Shown: positions 26,412 through 35,598, numbered from the stretch's first letter. The stretch: DNA of 63,683 nt from Bradyrhizobium sp. (GCF_030693485.1 NZ_JAUYAN010000009.1:1-63683), one strand, 5' to 3'. The notes: generated from the sequence alone by a model not told the origin. Numbers and translations: made by a program.

Positions 26412-28937
26412 ATGGCAGGACGCGACGGCCGGGAAAGCATTGGGGCAAGCAGTCAGGGAACCAGGGCCCGTCCCGGCAATCGGCGCGTGGCGCAGTGGGC
26501 CCGCGACTATGTCCGGCTGCCCGGAATTCCCGACGAATATATCGGCCAGGATGGCGCGCCCCGCGCGGTCTGGACCCGGTTCTTCGATGCCTTTGCGAGC
26601 CTGAGCCCCGCCGATATCGAGCGGCGTTTCGGTTCCGCCGACCGGCATTTGCGGGAAGCCGGCGTGACCTATCGCGCGCCCGGCGAGACCGCCGACCGGC
26701 TCTGGCCGCTGAGCCACCTGCCACTCCTGATCGACGAGGCCGACTGGCAGCAATTGACCGCGGGCATCGTGCAGCGCGCGGAATTGCTGGAACTGGTGCT
26801 GAACGACCTCTACGGCGAGGGCCGGCTGGTGGCGGAGGGCGCGATACCCGCCGCGGCGATTGCCGGCAGCACTGAATATCTGCGCTCGGTGTGCGGCGTC
26901 AAACCGCCGGGCGGCCGCTATCTCAGCATCTATGCCGCGGATGTCGGGCGCGGGCCCGATGGCCGCTGGTGGGTGCTGGGCGACCGCACCCAGGCGCCAT
27001 CGGGCGCGGGTTACGCGCTGGAAAACCGGCTGGTGTTGTCGCGCGCCTTTACCTCGCTCTACAAGTCCATGAACGTCGAGCGCGTCGCGCCGTTCTTCGA
27101 GGCGTTCCGCGACAGTCTTCGCGCCAGCGCCGACCGTGACGAGCCGCGCATCGGATTGCTGACGCCAGGCACCTTCAGCGAAACCTATTTCGAACATGCC
27201 ACGCTGGCGCGCTATCTCGGCTTTCTGCTGGTCGAGGGCGACGATCTCGCCGTCAGCGGCGATCGCATTCATATCCGCACCGTCGCCGGCCTGAAGCGGC
27301 TCGACGTGCTGCTGCGCCGGGTCGATTCCAATTCGCTCGATCCGCTGGAGCTCGACGCGTCCTCGCAGCTCGGTGTGCCCGGCCTGATCGACGTCGTCAG
27401 GAAGAACGGTGTCGTGATCGCCAACATGCCGGGCTCGGGCGTGATGGAAGCGCGGGCGCTGCTGGGATTTCTGCCCAGCCTGAGCCGGCGCTTCTTCGGC
27501 GAGGACCTGAAGATGCCGCATATCGCGACCTGGTGGTGCGGCCAGAAAGCCGCGCGCGAGGAAGTGCTGTCGCGGCTCGACGAATTCGCCATCGAGGGCG
27601 CCTATGGCAGGGGCGTTCCCGGTTTTGGGAAGGGACCCGTGCTCGCCGGCGAATTGTCGACCAGCGAGCGGGAACGGCTCAAGTCCGCGATATCGGATCG
27701 CGGCATCGATTATGTCGGCCAGGAACTGGTCCGGCTGTCGACCACACCGGTGTGGGACAACGGCCACATCACGCCGCGCCCTTTCGTGCTGCGCGTGTTC
27801 GCGGCGGCAACGGCCGATGGCTGGACCATCATGCCCGGCGGCTTTTGCCGGATCGCCGATCAACCCGATGCGCGTGCGGTATCGATGGGCGACGGCGCCC
27901 GGGCGGCGGACGTCTGGGTCGTGTCCGACAGAGCAGTTTCGACCGCCACCCTGCTGCCGGGTGTCGACACCGTGCGGATCCGGCGCATCGCCGGCGTGGT
28001 ACCGAGCCGCGCCGCCGACAATCTGTTCTGGCTCGGCCGCTATCTGGAGCGCGCCGAGGCGACGCTGCGGCTTTTGCGGGCGCTCGGCATGCAACGCGAT
28101 GCCGGCAAGGGATCTCCGACCGTGATGCCGGCGATCGAGCGGGTGCAGCGGCTACTGGTGATATGGGGTGCGGCGTCGCAGACCTCGCGGTCGCAGCCCG
28201 CCAGGGTCGTGGCCGAGGCGCTGCAGAGCACGGAAAAATTCGGCTCTGCCTTGTCGCTGGTGCGTTCGGCGCAGCGAACCGCGACATCGCTGCGTGAGCG
28301 GCTGTCGCCGGACGCCTGGCAGGTGATCACCGAAATGTCCGAGCGGCTGGCGCGGGAAGTCGAAGACGACGACGGCATGATGATCGCCGCCGAGCTGACG
28401 CTGCAGGAACTCGCGAGCTTCGCGGGACTCGCACAGGAAAACATGAACCGCGCCGCCGGGTGGCGTTTCCTCGAAATGGGCCGCCGCGCCGAGCGCGCCA
28501 TCAACACCGTGCGTTTCGCGCGCCAGTTCGCCTATGACGAAGCCGTCAGCGAGGACCTCGATATCCTGCTGACCCTGGTCGACTGCCAGATCACCTACCG
28601 TTCGCGATACCTCGTCGGACCCCTGCTGCCGCCGGTGCGCGACCTCGTGGTGCTCGATCCCTATAACCCGCGTTCGGTCGCGTTCCAGGTCTCGGCGCTG
28701 AACGATCACATCGCCAGCCTGCCGACCCTGAAGGAAGGTGGATTGATCGAGCGGCCGCAGCGGCTCGCGGTGGCGCTGCAGGCGATGCTGACGACGGCCG
28801 AGGCGGCTTCGCTCGACACCAAGACGCTGTTCGCGCTGGAGCAGGACCTTCTGACGCTGGCCGATGCCATCGGCTCGCATTATTTTCCGCACGGGCCCAA
28901 TGCCAGCCGGCCTGAAAAGCTGACGGGCCTCGCGTGA
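26412..28937 (+). CDS. Circularly permuted ATP-grasp ligase fused to alpha-E domain
   Basis: An 841-residue fusion. Residues about 60-490 are the circularly permuted ATP-grasp (DUF404/DUF407) type: YRAPGETADRLWPLSHLPLL, LNDLYGEGRLV, YAADVGRGPDGRWWVLGDRT, and WWCGQKAAREEVL near residue 375. Residues about 530-830 are the helical alpha-E domain (DUF403): SRAADNLFWLGRYLERAE and the FLEMGRRAERAINTV region. ATP-grasp proteins of this kind are predicted COOH-NH2 ligases. In many genomes the two parts are separate genes. It begins 30 bases after the transglutaminase/DUF2126 gene and ends in a GTGA overlap with the next gene. Confidence 0.85.
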   Translation: MAGRDGRESIGASSQGTRARPGNRRVAQWARDYVRLPGIPDEYIGQDGAPRAVWTRFFDAFASLSPADIERRFGSADRHLREAGVTYRAPGETADRLWPLSHLPLLIDEADWQQLTAGIVQRAELLELVLNDLYGEGRLVAEGAIPAAAIAGSTEYLRSVCGVKPPGGRYLSIYAADVGRGPDGRWWVLGDRTQAPSGAGYALENRLVLSRAFTSLYKSMNVERVAPFFEAFRDSLRASADRDEPRIGLLTPGTFSETYFEHATLARYLGFLLVEGDDLAVSGDRIHIRTVAGLKRLDVLLRRVDSNSLDPLELDASSQLGVPGLIDVVRKNGVVIANMPGSGVMEARALLGFLPSLSRRFFGEDLKMPHIATWWCGQKAAREEVLSRLDEFAIEGAYGRGVPGFGKGPVLAGELSTSERERLKSAISDRGIDYVGQELVRLSTTPVWDNGHITPRPFVLRVFAAATADGWTIMPGGFCRIADQPDARAVSMGDGARAADVWVVSDRAVSTATLLPGVDTVRIRRIAGVVPSRAADNLFWLGRYLERAEATLRLLRALGMQRDAGKGSPTVMPAIERVQRLLVIWGAASQTSRSQPARVVAEALQSTEKFGSALSLVRSAQRTATSLRERLSPDAWQVITEMSERLAREVEDDDGMMIAAELTLQELASFAGLAQENMNRAAGWRFLEMGRRAERAINTVRFARQFAYDEAVSEDLDILLTLVDCQITYRSRYLVGPLLPPVRDLVVLDPYNPRSVAFQVSALNDHIASLPTLKEGGLIERPQRLAVALQAMLTTAEAASLDTKTLFALEQDLLTLADAIGSHYFPHGPNASRPEKLTGLA

Positions 28938-29812
28938 TCTACGACATCCGTCACGTCACCACCTATTCCTACGAAAGCCCGGTGAGTTACTCGCGGTGCT
29001 CGCTGCGGCTGGAGCCCAGGACCGGCGATGGACAGCAACTGGTCTCGCATGCCGTCGAGATCCGGCCGAAGCCGGCGGACCGCGCCGTCAGGCATGATTT
29101 TTTCGGGACTCACACCGAGATCATCGTGATCGAAACCTCGCACCGCAGCCTGCGCATTGATTCAAGGTCGCGGGTGTCGGTCTCCCGAACGGCCCCCGGC
29201 CGCGCCGCGCCAAGTCCGGAATGGGAGGGCGTTCGCGAAGTGGCCTTCGAGGCCACCAGCCTCGGGCCGGACTCGCCGATCGGATACATCTTTGCCAGTC
29301 CGTTGGTGCCGGTGCAGCAGCCGGTGACGGCTTACGCGTCGAGGAGCTTTCCGAAAGGCGCCGGCATCCTCGCTGGCGCGGTCGATTTGATGCACCGGAT
29401 CCGCACCGAATTCAAATACGACCCGAAGGCCACCGTGATCTCGACGCCGCTGGCGGAAGTGTTCGAGAAACGTCACGGCGTCTGCCAGGATTTCGCCCAT
29501 GTTATGATCGCGGGGCTGCGCGGCCTCGGTCTGCCGGCGGCCTATGTCTCGGGCTATCTGCGCACCAACCCGCCGCCGGGCCAGCCGCGGCTGCAGGGCG
29601 CCGACGCCACCCATGCCTGGGTCGCGCTGTGGTGCGGCGAGGGATTGGGCTGGATCGGTTTCGATCCGACCAACAACATCCTGGTCGAGAACGATCATAT
29701 CGTGCTGGCGGTAGGGCGGGATTTTTCCGACGTCTCGCCGGTCGACGGCATCATCGTGGGGTCCCGCAAGCAGAAGCTCGCGGTGGCGGTCGACGTGCTG
29801 CTGGTGGGATGA
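28934..29812 (+). CDS. Transglutaminase family protein, small
   Basis: A 292-residue protein starting with GTG in overlap with the upstream stop. It has the transglutaminase-like N domain (MIYDIRHVTTYSYESPV) and a core with triad Cys184 in GVCQDFAHVM, His227 in THAWVALW and Asp244 in GFDPTNN. It is a single-domain relative of the first gene in the cassette. No signal peptide, so cytoplasmic. Its stop overlaps the start of the flavoprotein gene. Predicted as peptidase or amide-bond-forming partner of the ATP-grasp protein, which is inference. Confidence 0.85.
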   Translation: MIYDIRHVTTYSYESPVSYSRCSLRLEPRTGDGQQLVSHAVEIRPKPADRAVRHDFFGTHTEIIVIETSHRSLRIDSRSRVSVSRTAPGRAAPSPEWEGVREVAFEATSLGPDSPIGYIFASPLVPVQQPVTAYASRSFPKGAGILAGAVDLMHRIRTEFKYDPKATVISTPLAEVFEKRHGVCQDFAHVMIAGLRGLGLPAAYVSGYLRTNPPPGQPRLQGADATHAWVALWCGEGLGWIGFDPTNNILVENDHIVLAVGRDFSDVSPVDGIIVGSRKQKLAVAVDVLLVG

Positions 29813-31011
29813 CGCAAGCTCGCAACCCGAACCTGAAAGTTCATGACGTCATCATCCTCGGCGCGGGCGCCGCGGGCCTGATGTGCGCCGGCGTCGCCGG
29901 CCAGCGCGGGCGCTCGGTGCTGGTGCTGGAGCAGGCGCGGCAACCGGCCGAGAAGATCCGTATTTCCGGCGGCGGGCGCTGTAATTTCACCAACCTGCAT
30001 ACGACCCCGGCGAATTTCCTGTCCGACAATCCGCGGTTCTGCCATTCGGCACTGAGCGGTTTTACCCAGCACGATTTCATCGCGATGGTGGAGCGATACG
30101 GCATCGCCTTTCACGAGAAGACGCGCGGGCAATTGTTCTGCGACGGCTCGTCGCGGCAGATCATCGACATGCTGCTGGAGGAATGCCGCAAGGCCGGCGC
30201 GCAATTGCGGCTGGGCGTACGCATCTCCGCGATTTCGAAAGCCGACGACGGGTTTGTGGTGGACACCGACCAGGGCGAGTTTCGCGGCCGCGCGCTGGTG
30301 GTCGCGACCGGCGGTCCCTCGATTCCGAAAATGGGATCGAGCGGATTCGGCTACAAGGTCGCCGAGCAGTTCGGCCTGGAGATCGTGCCGCCGCGCGCGG
30401 CACTGGTGCCGCTGACCTTCGATGCGGCGCTGCTGGCGCAGTTCAAGGAGATGTCGGGCGTCGCGGTCGATGCCGTCGTCAGTTGCGGCAAGGCACGCTT
30501 CGACGAAGCGCTGCTGTTCACCCATCGCGGGCTGAGCGGTCCGGCGATCCTGCAGATCTCGTCCTACTGGCGCGACGGCCAGGACATCGTCATCGACATG
30601 GCGCCGGGCACCGAGGTGCTGGCCGGGCTGAAACAATTGCGCCGTGATCATCCGAAGCAGGAGTTGGCCACCGCACTTTCAGGCCTGTTGCCAAAGCGAC
30701 TGGCGCGTATCATCGCGGACGCGGTCGCAGGACCGGAACGTCTGGCCGATTTCTCCGACAGACTGTTGACGAAAGTCGCCGCCGACGTGACGCAGTGGCG
30801 GGTGCGGCCCAATGGCACCGAGGGCTATCGTACCGCCGAAGTGACGCTCGGCGGCGTCGATACCGCGGGGCTGTCCTCGAAGACATTCGAGTCGAGATCA
30901 GTGCCCGGGCTTTATTTCATCGGCGAGGTCGTCGACGTCACTGGCCACCTCGGCGGCTTCAATTTCCAATGGGCTTGGTCATCCGGCGTGGCTGCAGGGC
31001 GATGCGTCTGA
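29809..31011 (+). CDS. YhiN/HI0933-type FAD-dependent oxidoreductase
   Basis: A 400-residue flavoprotein with an N-terminal dinucleotide motif GAGAAGLMCAGVAGQRG, the family block EKIRISGGGRCNFTN near residue 50, ATGGPSIPKMGSSGFGY near residue 170 and the C-terminal FIGEVVDVTGHLGGFNFQWAW. The family is BaiN/YhiN-like with poorly known substrates. The ATG at 29809 lies in an ATGA overlap with the small transglutaminase gene. A longer in-frame extension to 29221 is a shadow of that gene. Tight coupling suggests it works with the transglutaminase/ATP-grasp cassette, though the gene is also common elsewhere. Confidence 0.82.
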   Translation: MTQARNPNLKVHDVIILGAGAAGLMCAGVAGQRGRSVLVLEQARQPAEKIRISGGGRCNFTNLHTTPANFLSDNPRFCHSALSGFTQHDFIAMVERYGIAFHEKTRGQLFCDGSSRQIIDMLLEECRKAGAQLRLGVRISAISKADDGFVVDTDQGEFRGRALVVATGGPSIPKMGSSGFGYKVAEQFGLEIVPPRAALVPLTFDAALLAQFKEMSGVAVDAVVSCGKARFDEALLFTHRGLSGPAILQISSYWRDGQDIVIDMAPGTEVLAGLKQLRRDHPKQELATALSGLLPKRLARIIADAVAGPERLADFSDRLLTKVAADVTQWRVRPNGTEGYRTAEVTLGGVDTAGLSSKTFESRSVPGLYFIGEVVDVTGHLGGFNFQWAWSSGVAAGRCV

Positions 31012-31037
31012 GGAGAGGCCGCACCAAAAACGCGGTA

Positions 31038-31175
31038 TTAGCCGCGATCTGTCTTGGACTTCGACTGCCGCAGCGTCTCAGGCTGCGTATTGCGCACGGC
31101 CTCGGCCAGCATCTCGCGCAGCTCAGCCTTGGTCTTCGGAGGTTCCTTCGTAAAGGACTTTTGCCATTGTGCCAT
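31038..31175 (-). CDS. Small basic hypothetical protein, 45 residues
   Basis: A short frame reading MAQWQKSFTKEPPKTKAEL and ending in QSKSKTDRG. It is Lys/Arg-rich, with an amphipathic helix in the middle (AELREMLAEAVRN). Amino-acid composition looks protein-like, and the frame keeps G/C at many third positions. The ribosome binding site before 31175 is weak. It is convergent with the flavoprotein gene. No function can be assigned. An overlapping frame on the same strand (30959-31180) is very Arg-rich and is taken as the shadow. Confidence 0.5.
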   Translation of the reverse strand: MAQWQKSFTKEPPKTKAELREMLAEAVRNTQPETLRQSKSKTDRG

Positions 31176-31275
31176 CCCAATCATATGGGGATGCCGGAGG
31201 GGGAATTAAACCCCCGCGAAGCCCTTCCCGCGGATAATTCATGGCCGCTTCTGCTCGCCGGCTACTCGCGCGCCT

Positions 31276-32106
31276 TCAAGTCCCGACCCGAAGCGAGGCA
31301 CGCAGTTTGCGCAGGCAGGCGATGACCGAGAGGGCGGTGATCAAACCTGTCTTCGGGTTTTCCGACGGGATGTTCTCGATCGACATGGAAAAGCGGGCGG
31401 AATCGGAGTCTACCTCGATCCGGTGCATGTTGCGCGTCACGGTGGGATCGGCCCAGATCTCGATGGTCGTGCGGTCGGGACCGATCCCGGCCAGCGACAG
31501 GGCCGCGGCAACATTCACATTGGCCGGAAATCCGCGTGCCGCTTCGCGCGCCGATCCGTCGAATATCCTGAGCGGCTCGGTGAGTCCCTCGATGCCGATG
31601 TTGTTTGCGACGATATAGGGCGCGCCGGCGAGCCCGCCGGGCGGCTTTCGGGTGATCATCCGGACCGAGTGGATTTTTCCGACTGCCGCGGCAGTCACGG
31701 CGTCGAGGCCGATCAATGCGCCGGTCGGCACCACGATCTGACCGCCATGCTGCTTCGCCAGCTCAATCAGATCGTCGTGGTCGAGCAGCGCACCCGCGCT
31801 GAGCACCACCGCGGTTTTTCCGGCACGTACGAACGGCGCCACGATCGACCTGACCAGGTGGCTCGGTGCGCATTCGATGACGATGTCGGCGACATCGACG
31901 AGCGCCGCGATCGGCAGCATGGCAGGCGGCCTCGCCAGGCTGGCCAGCCGGCCGCGGTGCTTTTCGGGGTTTTGCACCGACACCGCGGTCAGCACCAGGC
32001 CGTCGATCCCCCGGTCCAGCGCTTCGACCACCTTCGTTCCAATGGCGCCGAGCCCGACCACCGCAATGCGCAAATCAGGTCGCACGGTCTTCTCCCAATT
32101 TGCCAT
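31276..32106 (-). CDS. nadX: L-aspartate dehydrogenase
   Basis: A 276-residue NAD(P)-dependent dehydrogenase with the Rossmann motif VVGLGAIGTKV near residue 16, VLSAGALLDHDDL, VPTGALIGLDAV and FPANVNVAAALSLAGIGPD, which are typical of NadX/aspartate dehydrogenase. The catalytic-type His is in RNMHRIEV. The enzyme interconverts L-aspartate and oxaloacetate or iminoaspartate and can feed NAD synthesis or dicarboxylate catabolism. The first ATG is at 32106, and the preceding in-frame codon is TTG. It is 11 bases after tctA, so it is the last gene of the transporter operon. This suggests the transported substrate is linked to aspartate or oxaloacetate. Confidence 0.82.
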   Translation of the reverse strand: MANWEKTVRPDLRIAVVGLGAIGTKVVEALDRGIDGLVLTAVSVQNPEKHRGRLASLARPPAMLPIAALVDVADIVIECAPSHLVRSIVAPFVRAGKTAVVLSAGALLDHDDLIELAKQHGGQIVVPTGALIGLDAVTAAAVGKIHSVRMITRKPPGGLAGAPYIVANNIGIEGLTEPLRIFDGSAREAARGFPANVNVAAALSLAGIGPDRTTIEIWADPTVTRNMHRIEVDSDSARFSMSIENIPSENPKTGLITALSVIACLRKLRASLRVGT

Positions 32107-32117
32107 CAAACTTCATC

Positions 32118-33641
32118 TCAGAAATCCGGCTCTTCCTCGGCCACCCGGTTCTGGTGGCGCAGATGCTGCCATATCGCGAGCGCAACCGAGAGTGCGGCCG
32201 CCACCAGCAGTCCGCCGGAGATCGGCCGCGTCAGGAACAGCCATGGGCTCGGGTCGGTCATGATCGCGCGCACCAGGTTGATCTCGATCTGGTCGCCGAG
32301 GATCAGCCCCAGGATCAGCGGCGCCAGCGGAAAGCCGAGCTTGACCAGAACATAGCCGACCACGCCGAACAGCAGCAGCACGTAGACGCTCTGCATGGTG
32401 TTGTTGAGCGCGTAGGCGCCGACCACGCAGAGCACCAGCACGACCGGCGCCAGTACCGCCATCCGCACCGAGGTGACGCGCAGCATCAGCGGCATCAGCA
32501 CGACGCAGATCAGCAGCATGCAGGGATGCGCCAGGATGTAGGCGGCATAGATACCGTAGGCGAGGTCGGGGTTTTGCGAGATGAACAGCGGCCCGGACTG
32601 AATGCCGTGGATCGTCATCGCGCCGAGCATGACGGCGGTGACGGCGTCGCCGGGAATGCCGAACGCCATGATCGTCATCAGGGAGCCGCTGACATTGGCG
32701 TTGTTGGAGGCTTCCGACGCGATGATGCCCTCGGGGTGGCCCTTGCCGAAACGCTCCGGCGTCTTCGAGAATTTCTTGGCCTGGTCATAGGCCATCACGC
32801 TCGAGGCGCTGCCGCCGATCGCGGGCAGGATGCCGATGATCAGGCCCACGATCGTCGACCACGCCAGCAGGAACGGCTGCCTGAAGATTTCCAGGTTGAC
32901 CTTGAGGTGCGAGAAGCGCTCGAGCTTGACCCCGGCCAGCGATTCCACCGGCTGGCCGCGCGGCCCATTGAGCTTCTCCAGATCGGTCATGATCTGCGCG
33001 AAGGCGAAAATGCCGATCAGCACGGGCAGGAACGGAAAGCCGCCGCCGATGAATTCCGAGCCGAAAGTGAAACGCGGCACGCTGCCGATCGGATCGTGGC
33101 CGACCACCGTGATCAGCAGCCCGATCGCGGTCGAGAGCAGCCCCTTGAGCAGCGAGGCTTCGGTGAGCCCCGCCACCATCGCCATCGCCAGCACGAACAG
33201 CGAGAAATACTCCCACGGCCCGAATTCCAGCGCGATCGCTGCCAGCGGCCCGGTCAGGAACACCAGGAACAGGGCGCCGAGCAGGCCGCCCCAGACCGAT
33301 GCCCACACCCCGAGCCAGATGGCGCGGCCGGGCTCGCCGTTGCGCGACATCGGAAAGCCGTCGAAGGTAGTTGCGATCGACGCCGGCGAGCCGGGGATGC
33401 CGAGCAGGCAGCAGGCGATCAGGCCGCCGGTCGAGCCGCCGACATAGACGCCGGTCATCGCCGCCAGCCCCGCCAGCGGATCGAGCCCGTAGGTGAACGG
33501 CAGCACCACGATCACCGTCATGGTGATGGTGACGCCCGGCAGCGAGCCGCCGATCACGCCGATGAAGGTGCCGGCAAACAGCGGCAACAGATATTTCCAC
33601 TGTGCGATATTGACGAGGCCGTTCGCGAGCAGATCGAGCAT
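32118..33641 (-). CDS. tctA: Tripartite tricarboxylate transporter, large permease TctA
   Basis: A 507-residue membrane protein with about 11-12 transmembrane segments. It shows the TctA motifs GVIGGSLPGVTITMTV near residue 29, YVGGSTGGLIACCLLGIPGSPAS near residue 66, the second half GIILPAIGGSASSV-like repeat (ILPAIGGSASSVMAYD) and NNANVSGSLM. It imports a carboxylate delivered by the periplasmic TctC, driven by an ion gradient, together with TctB. It follows the tctB locus directly. Since tctB looks interrupted, transport activity is uncertain. Confidence 0.9.
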   Translation of the reverse strand: MLDLLANGLVNIAQWKYLLPLFAGTFIGVIGGSLPGVTITMTVIVVLPFTYGLDPLAGLAAMTGVYVGGSTGGLIACCLLGIPGSPASIATTFDGFPMSRNGEPGRAIWLGVWASVWGGLLGALFLVFLTGPLAAIALEFGPWEYFSLFVLAMAMVAGLTEASLLKGLLSTAIGLLITVVGHDPIGSVPRFTFGSEFIGGGFPFLPVLIGIFAFAQIMTDLEKLNGPRGQPVESLAGVKLERFSHLKVNLEIFRQPFLLAWSTIVGLIIGILPAIGGSASSVMAYDQAKKFSKTPERFGKGHPEGIIASEASNNANVSGSLMTIMAFGIPGDAVTAVMLGAMTIHGIQSGPLFISQNPDLAYGIYAAYILAHPCMLLICVVLMPLMLRVTSVRMAVLAPVVLVLCVVGAYALNNTMQSVYVLLLFGVVGYVLVKLGFPLAPLILGLILGDQIEINLVRAIMTDPSPWLFLTRPISGGLLVAAALSVALAIWQHLRHQNRVAEEEPDF

Positions 33642-34118
33642 CTAGAAGCCCGTCCATGCGCCGCGCGGCAGCAGCACCAGCAGGTATCGCTCGAACACGA
33701 AATAGCTCACCAGGGCGGTGCCGACCGCGATCGCAGCGACAACCAGCCATTGCCGCATGGTTCGCGGCCGGCCCAGCGCGGCCTGTAGCGCGCCGACGAA
33801 CAGGAGCGTGGCGACGCGAAATCCCAGCAGCGGCAGCAGCGCCACATAACCGCCGACGATCGCGAAGGCGATCACGACCAGCCGATAATTTCGCCGTGGC
33901 ATGTCGCCTGCTTCGACCGTGACCGGCGCCCGCTTCATGAGGTCCTGCAGCACCAGCAGCGCGCTCGCGACCGCCATGAAGGACAGGACAATGGCCGGGT
34001 AAAAGCCCGGCCCGACCGGAACAATCGGAAGCGACGGAAGCTGGAACGACTAGACCAGCAGTACCAGGCTGAACGCGAGCAGGACCAGCCCGGCAATTCC
34101 GTCGCGGCCGATACTCAT
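33642..34118 (-). pseudogene. tctB: TctB small permease subunit with in-frame stop
   Basis: The frame begins MSIGRDGIAGLVLLAFSLVL at 34118, in an ATGA overlap with the tctC stop. TAG is codon 23 (34050-34052), and the frame then continues SFQLPSLPIVPVGPGFYPAI and through TctB-like membrane helices to 33642. The full product would be 158 residues with four hydrophobic segments. One base change explains the stop. An internal restart at 33977 would give 111 residues lacking the first helix. It could be a true nonsense mutation or a single sequencing error, and both flanking genes are intact. Confidence 0.8.
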
Positions 34119-35077
34119 TTCTTGATCAGGCCGAGATCGGTCATGATGGCCTTGCTCTCGCCGTCGACCTTGGCGAGGAATTGGGCGTAATCATTGGCAT
34201 TGAGATACGCCACGCGGGTGCCTTGCAGCTTCATGGCCTGGGCGAATCCCGGCTCCTTGACCGCCTTGGCGCAGGCTTCCTCCAGCTTGGCGCGCACCGG
34301 CGCCAGCGTTCCCTTCGGCACCAGCACGCCGCGCACCACTTCGTACACGATGTTCATGCCGAGTTCCTTCAGCGTCGGCACGTCGGGCGCTTCCGGATCG
34401 CGCTTCTCGCTGGCGATCGCGATGAAGCGCAGCACGGCGGCCTCGACCTTGCCCTTCTGCGTCAGGTTGGAATCCGTGAGGTTGATGTGGCCGCCGAGCA
34501 GCGCGTTCATGCGCGGCGCCAGGCCGTCATAGGACACGAATTTGAATTTGATGCCGGCCGCCTTCTCGATCATGGCCGGGAAGATATGGCTGGTGGAGCC
34601 CAGCGTGGCGCCGACCGTGATCTCGCCCGGCCGCTTCTTGGCGTCGTCGGCGAGCTCCTGCCAGTTCTTCCACGGTGTCTTGGCGCTGGCGGTCAGGACC
34701 GAGGGCGTCGCCGCGACCAGGCAGATCGGCTCGAAGTCGCTGTATTTGACGTCGCTGATCCCGGCATAGAACGTCAGATGGATATAGTCGTGCACCGCAT
34801 AGACCGTGTAGCCGTCGGGCGCCGACTTCTGCGCTTCGCGCGCCCCGACGGTGCCGGAGGCGCCGCCGACATTGGCGATGACGACCGGCTGGCCGAGCTG
34901 CTTCTGAAATTCGACGGCGAACGGCCGGAAGATGTTGTCGGTATCGCCGCCGGCGGCCCATGGCACGATCATCTTGATGGGGCGGTCGGGATATTGCGCC
35001 ATCGCGGGCGTGGATAATGCAGTCAGCATACCGGTCAGCACGGCAGCGCCGGCCAACGTCACGAACGTCCTTGCCAT
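34115..35077 (-). CDS. tctC: Tripartite tricarboxylate transporter substrate-binding protein TctC
   Basis: A 320-residue periplasmic binding protein (Bug family). A signal peptide of about 27 residues ends AMA before QYPDRPIKM. The mature part has IVPWAAGGDTDNIFRP, VVIANVGGASGTVGAREA, AQKSAPDGYTVYAVHD and GATLGSTSHIFP. It captures a carboxylate and hands it to TctAB. The start at 35077 follows GGGGAGAAG. The longer frame to 35191 puts 38 extra residues before the signal sequence and is rejected. First gene of the tctC-tctB-tctA-nadX operon. Confidence 0.9.
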   Translation of the reverse strand: MARTFVTLAGAAVLTGMLTALSTPAMAQYPDRPIKMIVPWAAGGDTDNIFRPFAVEFQKQLGQPVVIANVGGASGTVGAREAQKSAPDGYTVYAVHDYIHLTFYAGISDVKYSDFEPICLVAATPSVLTASAKTPWKNWQELADDAKKRPGEITVGATLGSTSHIFPAMIEKAAGIKFKFVSYDGLAPRMNALLGGHINLTDSNLTQKGKVEAAVLRFIAIASEKRDPEAPDVPTLKELGMNIVYEVVRGVLVPKGTLAPVRAKLEEACAKAVKEPGFAQAMKLQGTRVAYLNANDYAQFLAKVDGESKAIMTDLGLIKK

Positions 35078-35298
35078 CCGTCTTCTCCCCTGTCGTTTTG
35101 TCGGGCCATTCAGGCTCTCGACAGGGATGATAACAGCAGGGCCGGGCAGGGGATAGCCCCGCAGCGCAGGCGGATGCCGGCGGGCCGTCACGTCCAGGGG
35201 CAGGGCACAGACCCAAAAAACCCGGGGCGTCGGCGACGGGCCGCCTTAGTTCTTGATGAAGGAAAACCGAGCCCGTGAACGGCTTGGGGGACAGTTGA

Positions 35299-35598
35299 TC
35301 AGGTGACGCTGAGAAGGATCATTCCGGCCACCGTAACGATGCGTGCGAGGTCGGCCCAACGGCGCTCACCCTCGTAGCGTCCGGCCGACCGCCAGACGCC
35401 GACCGTTACGACGAAATTGTAGGGAAGTGAGAGCGCGTAACCGACGACAAGGGCCGCGACAATCTGGTTGTCCATGATCAATACCAGAAACAGGATTGAC
35501 GTCGTCAGGTTGACCGCAATTCCGCCGGTCACCGCCCATTTCCAGAACGCCTGCGCTAATGGCAGGCCTCCATTCCAAAGGCGCCGCAAGGTGTTCAT
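35299..35598 (-). CDS. Small membrane protein of unknown function
   Basis: A 99-residue protein with three hydrophobic segments (about residues 15-40, 42-62 and 84-99) and a short hydrophilic loop RSAGRYEGERRWADLARI. No family recognised with certainty. The ATG at 35598 gives the sequence MNTLRRLWNGGLPLAQAFWK. The site before it is weak, and a start at 35625 is possible. It is isolated between tctC and an IS remnant. Confidence 0.55.
   Translation of the reverse strand: MNTLRRLWNGGLPLAQAFWKWAVTGGIAVNLTTSILFLVLIMDNQIVAALVVGYALSLPYNFVVTVGVWRSAGRYEGERRWADLARIVTVAGMILLSVT

Noticed and set aside
26103..28094. A 663-codon minus-strand frame opposite the ATP-grasp gene
   Set aside because: No domain, biased composition, and it spans the junction of two real plus-strand genes.
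32100..33788. A 562-codon plus-strand frame opposite tctA
   Set aside because: Composition is extremely His/Arg/Asp/Gln-rich, the mirror of a membrane protein's codons. TctA is unmistakable.
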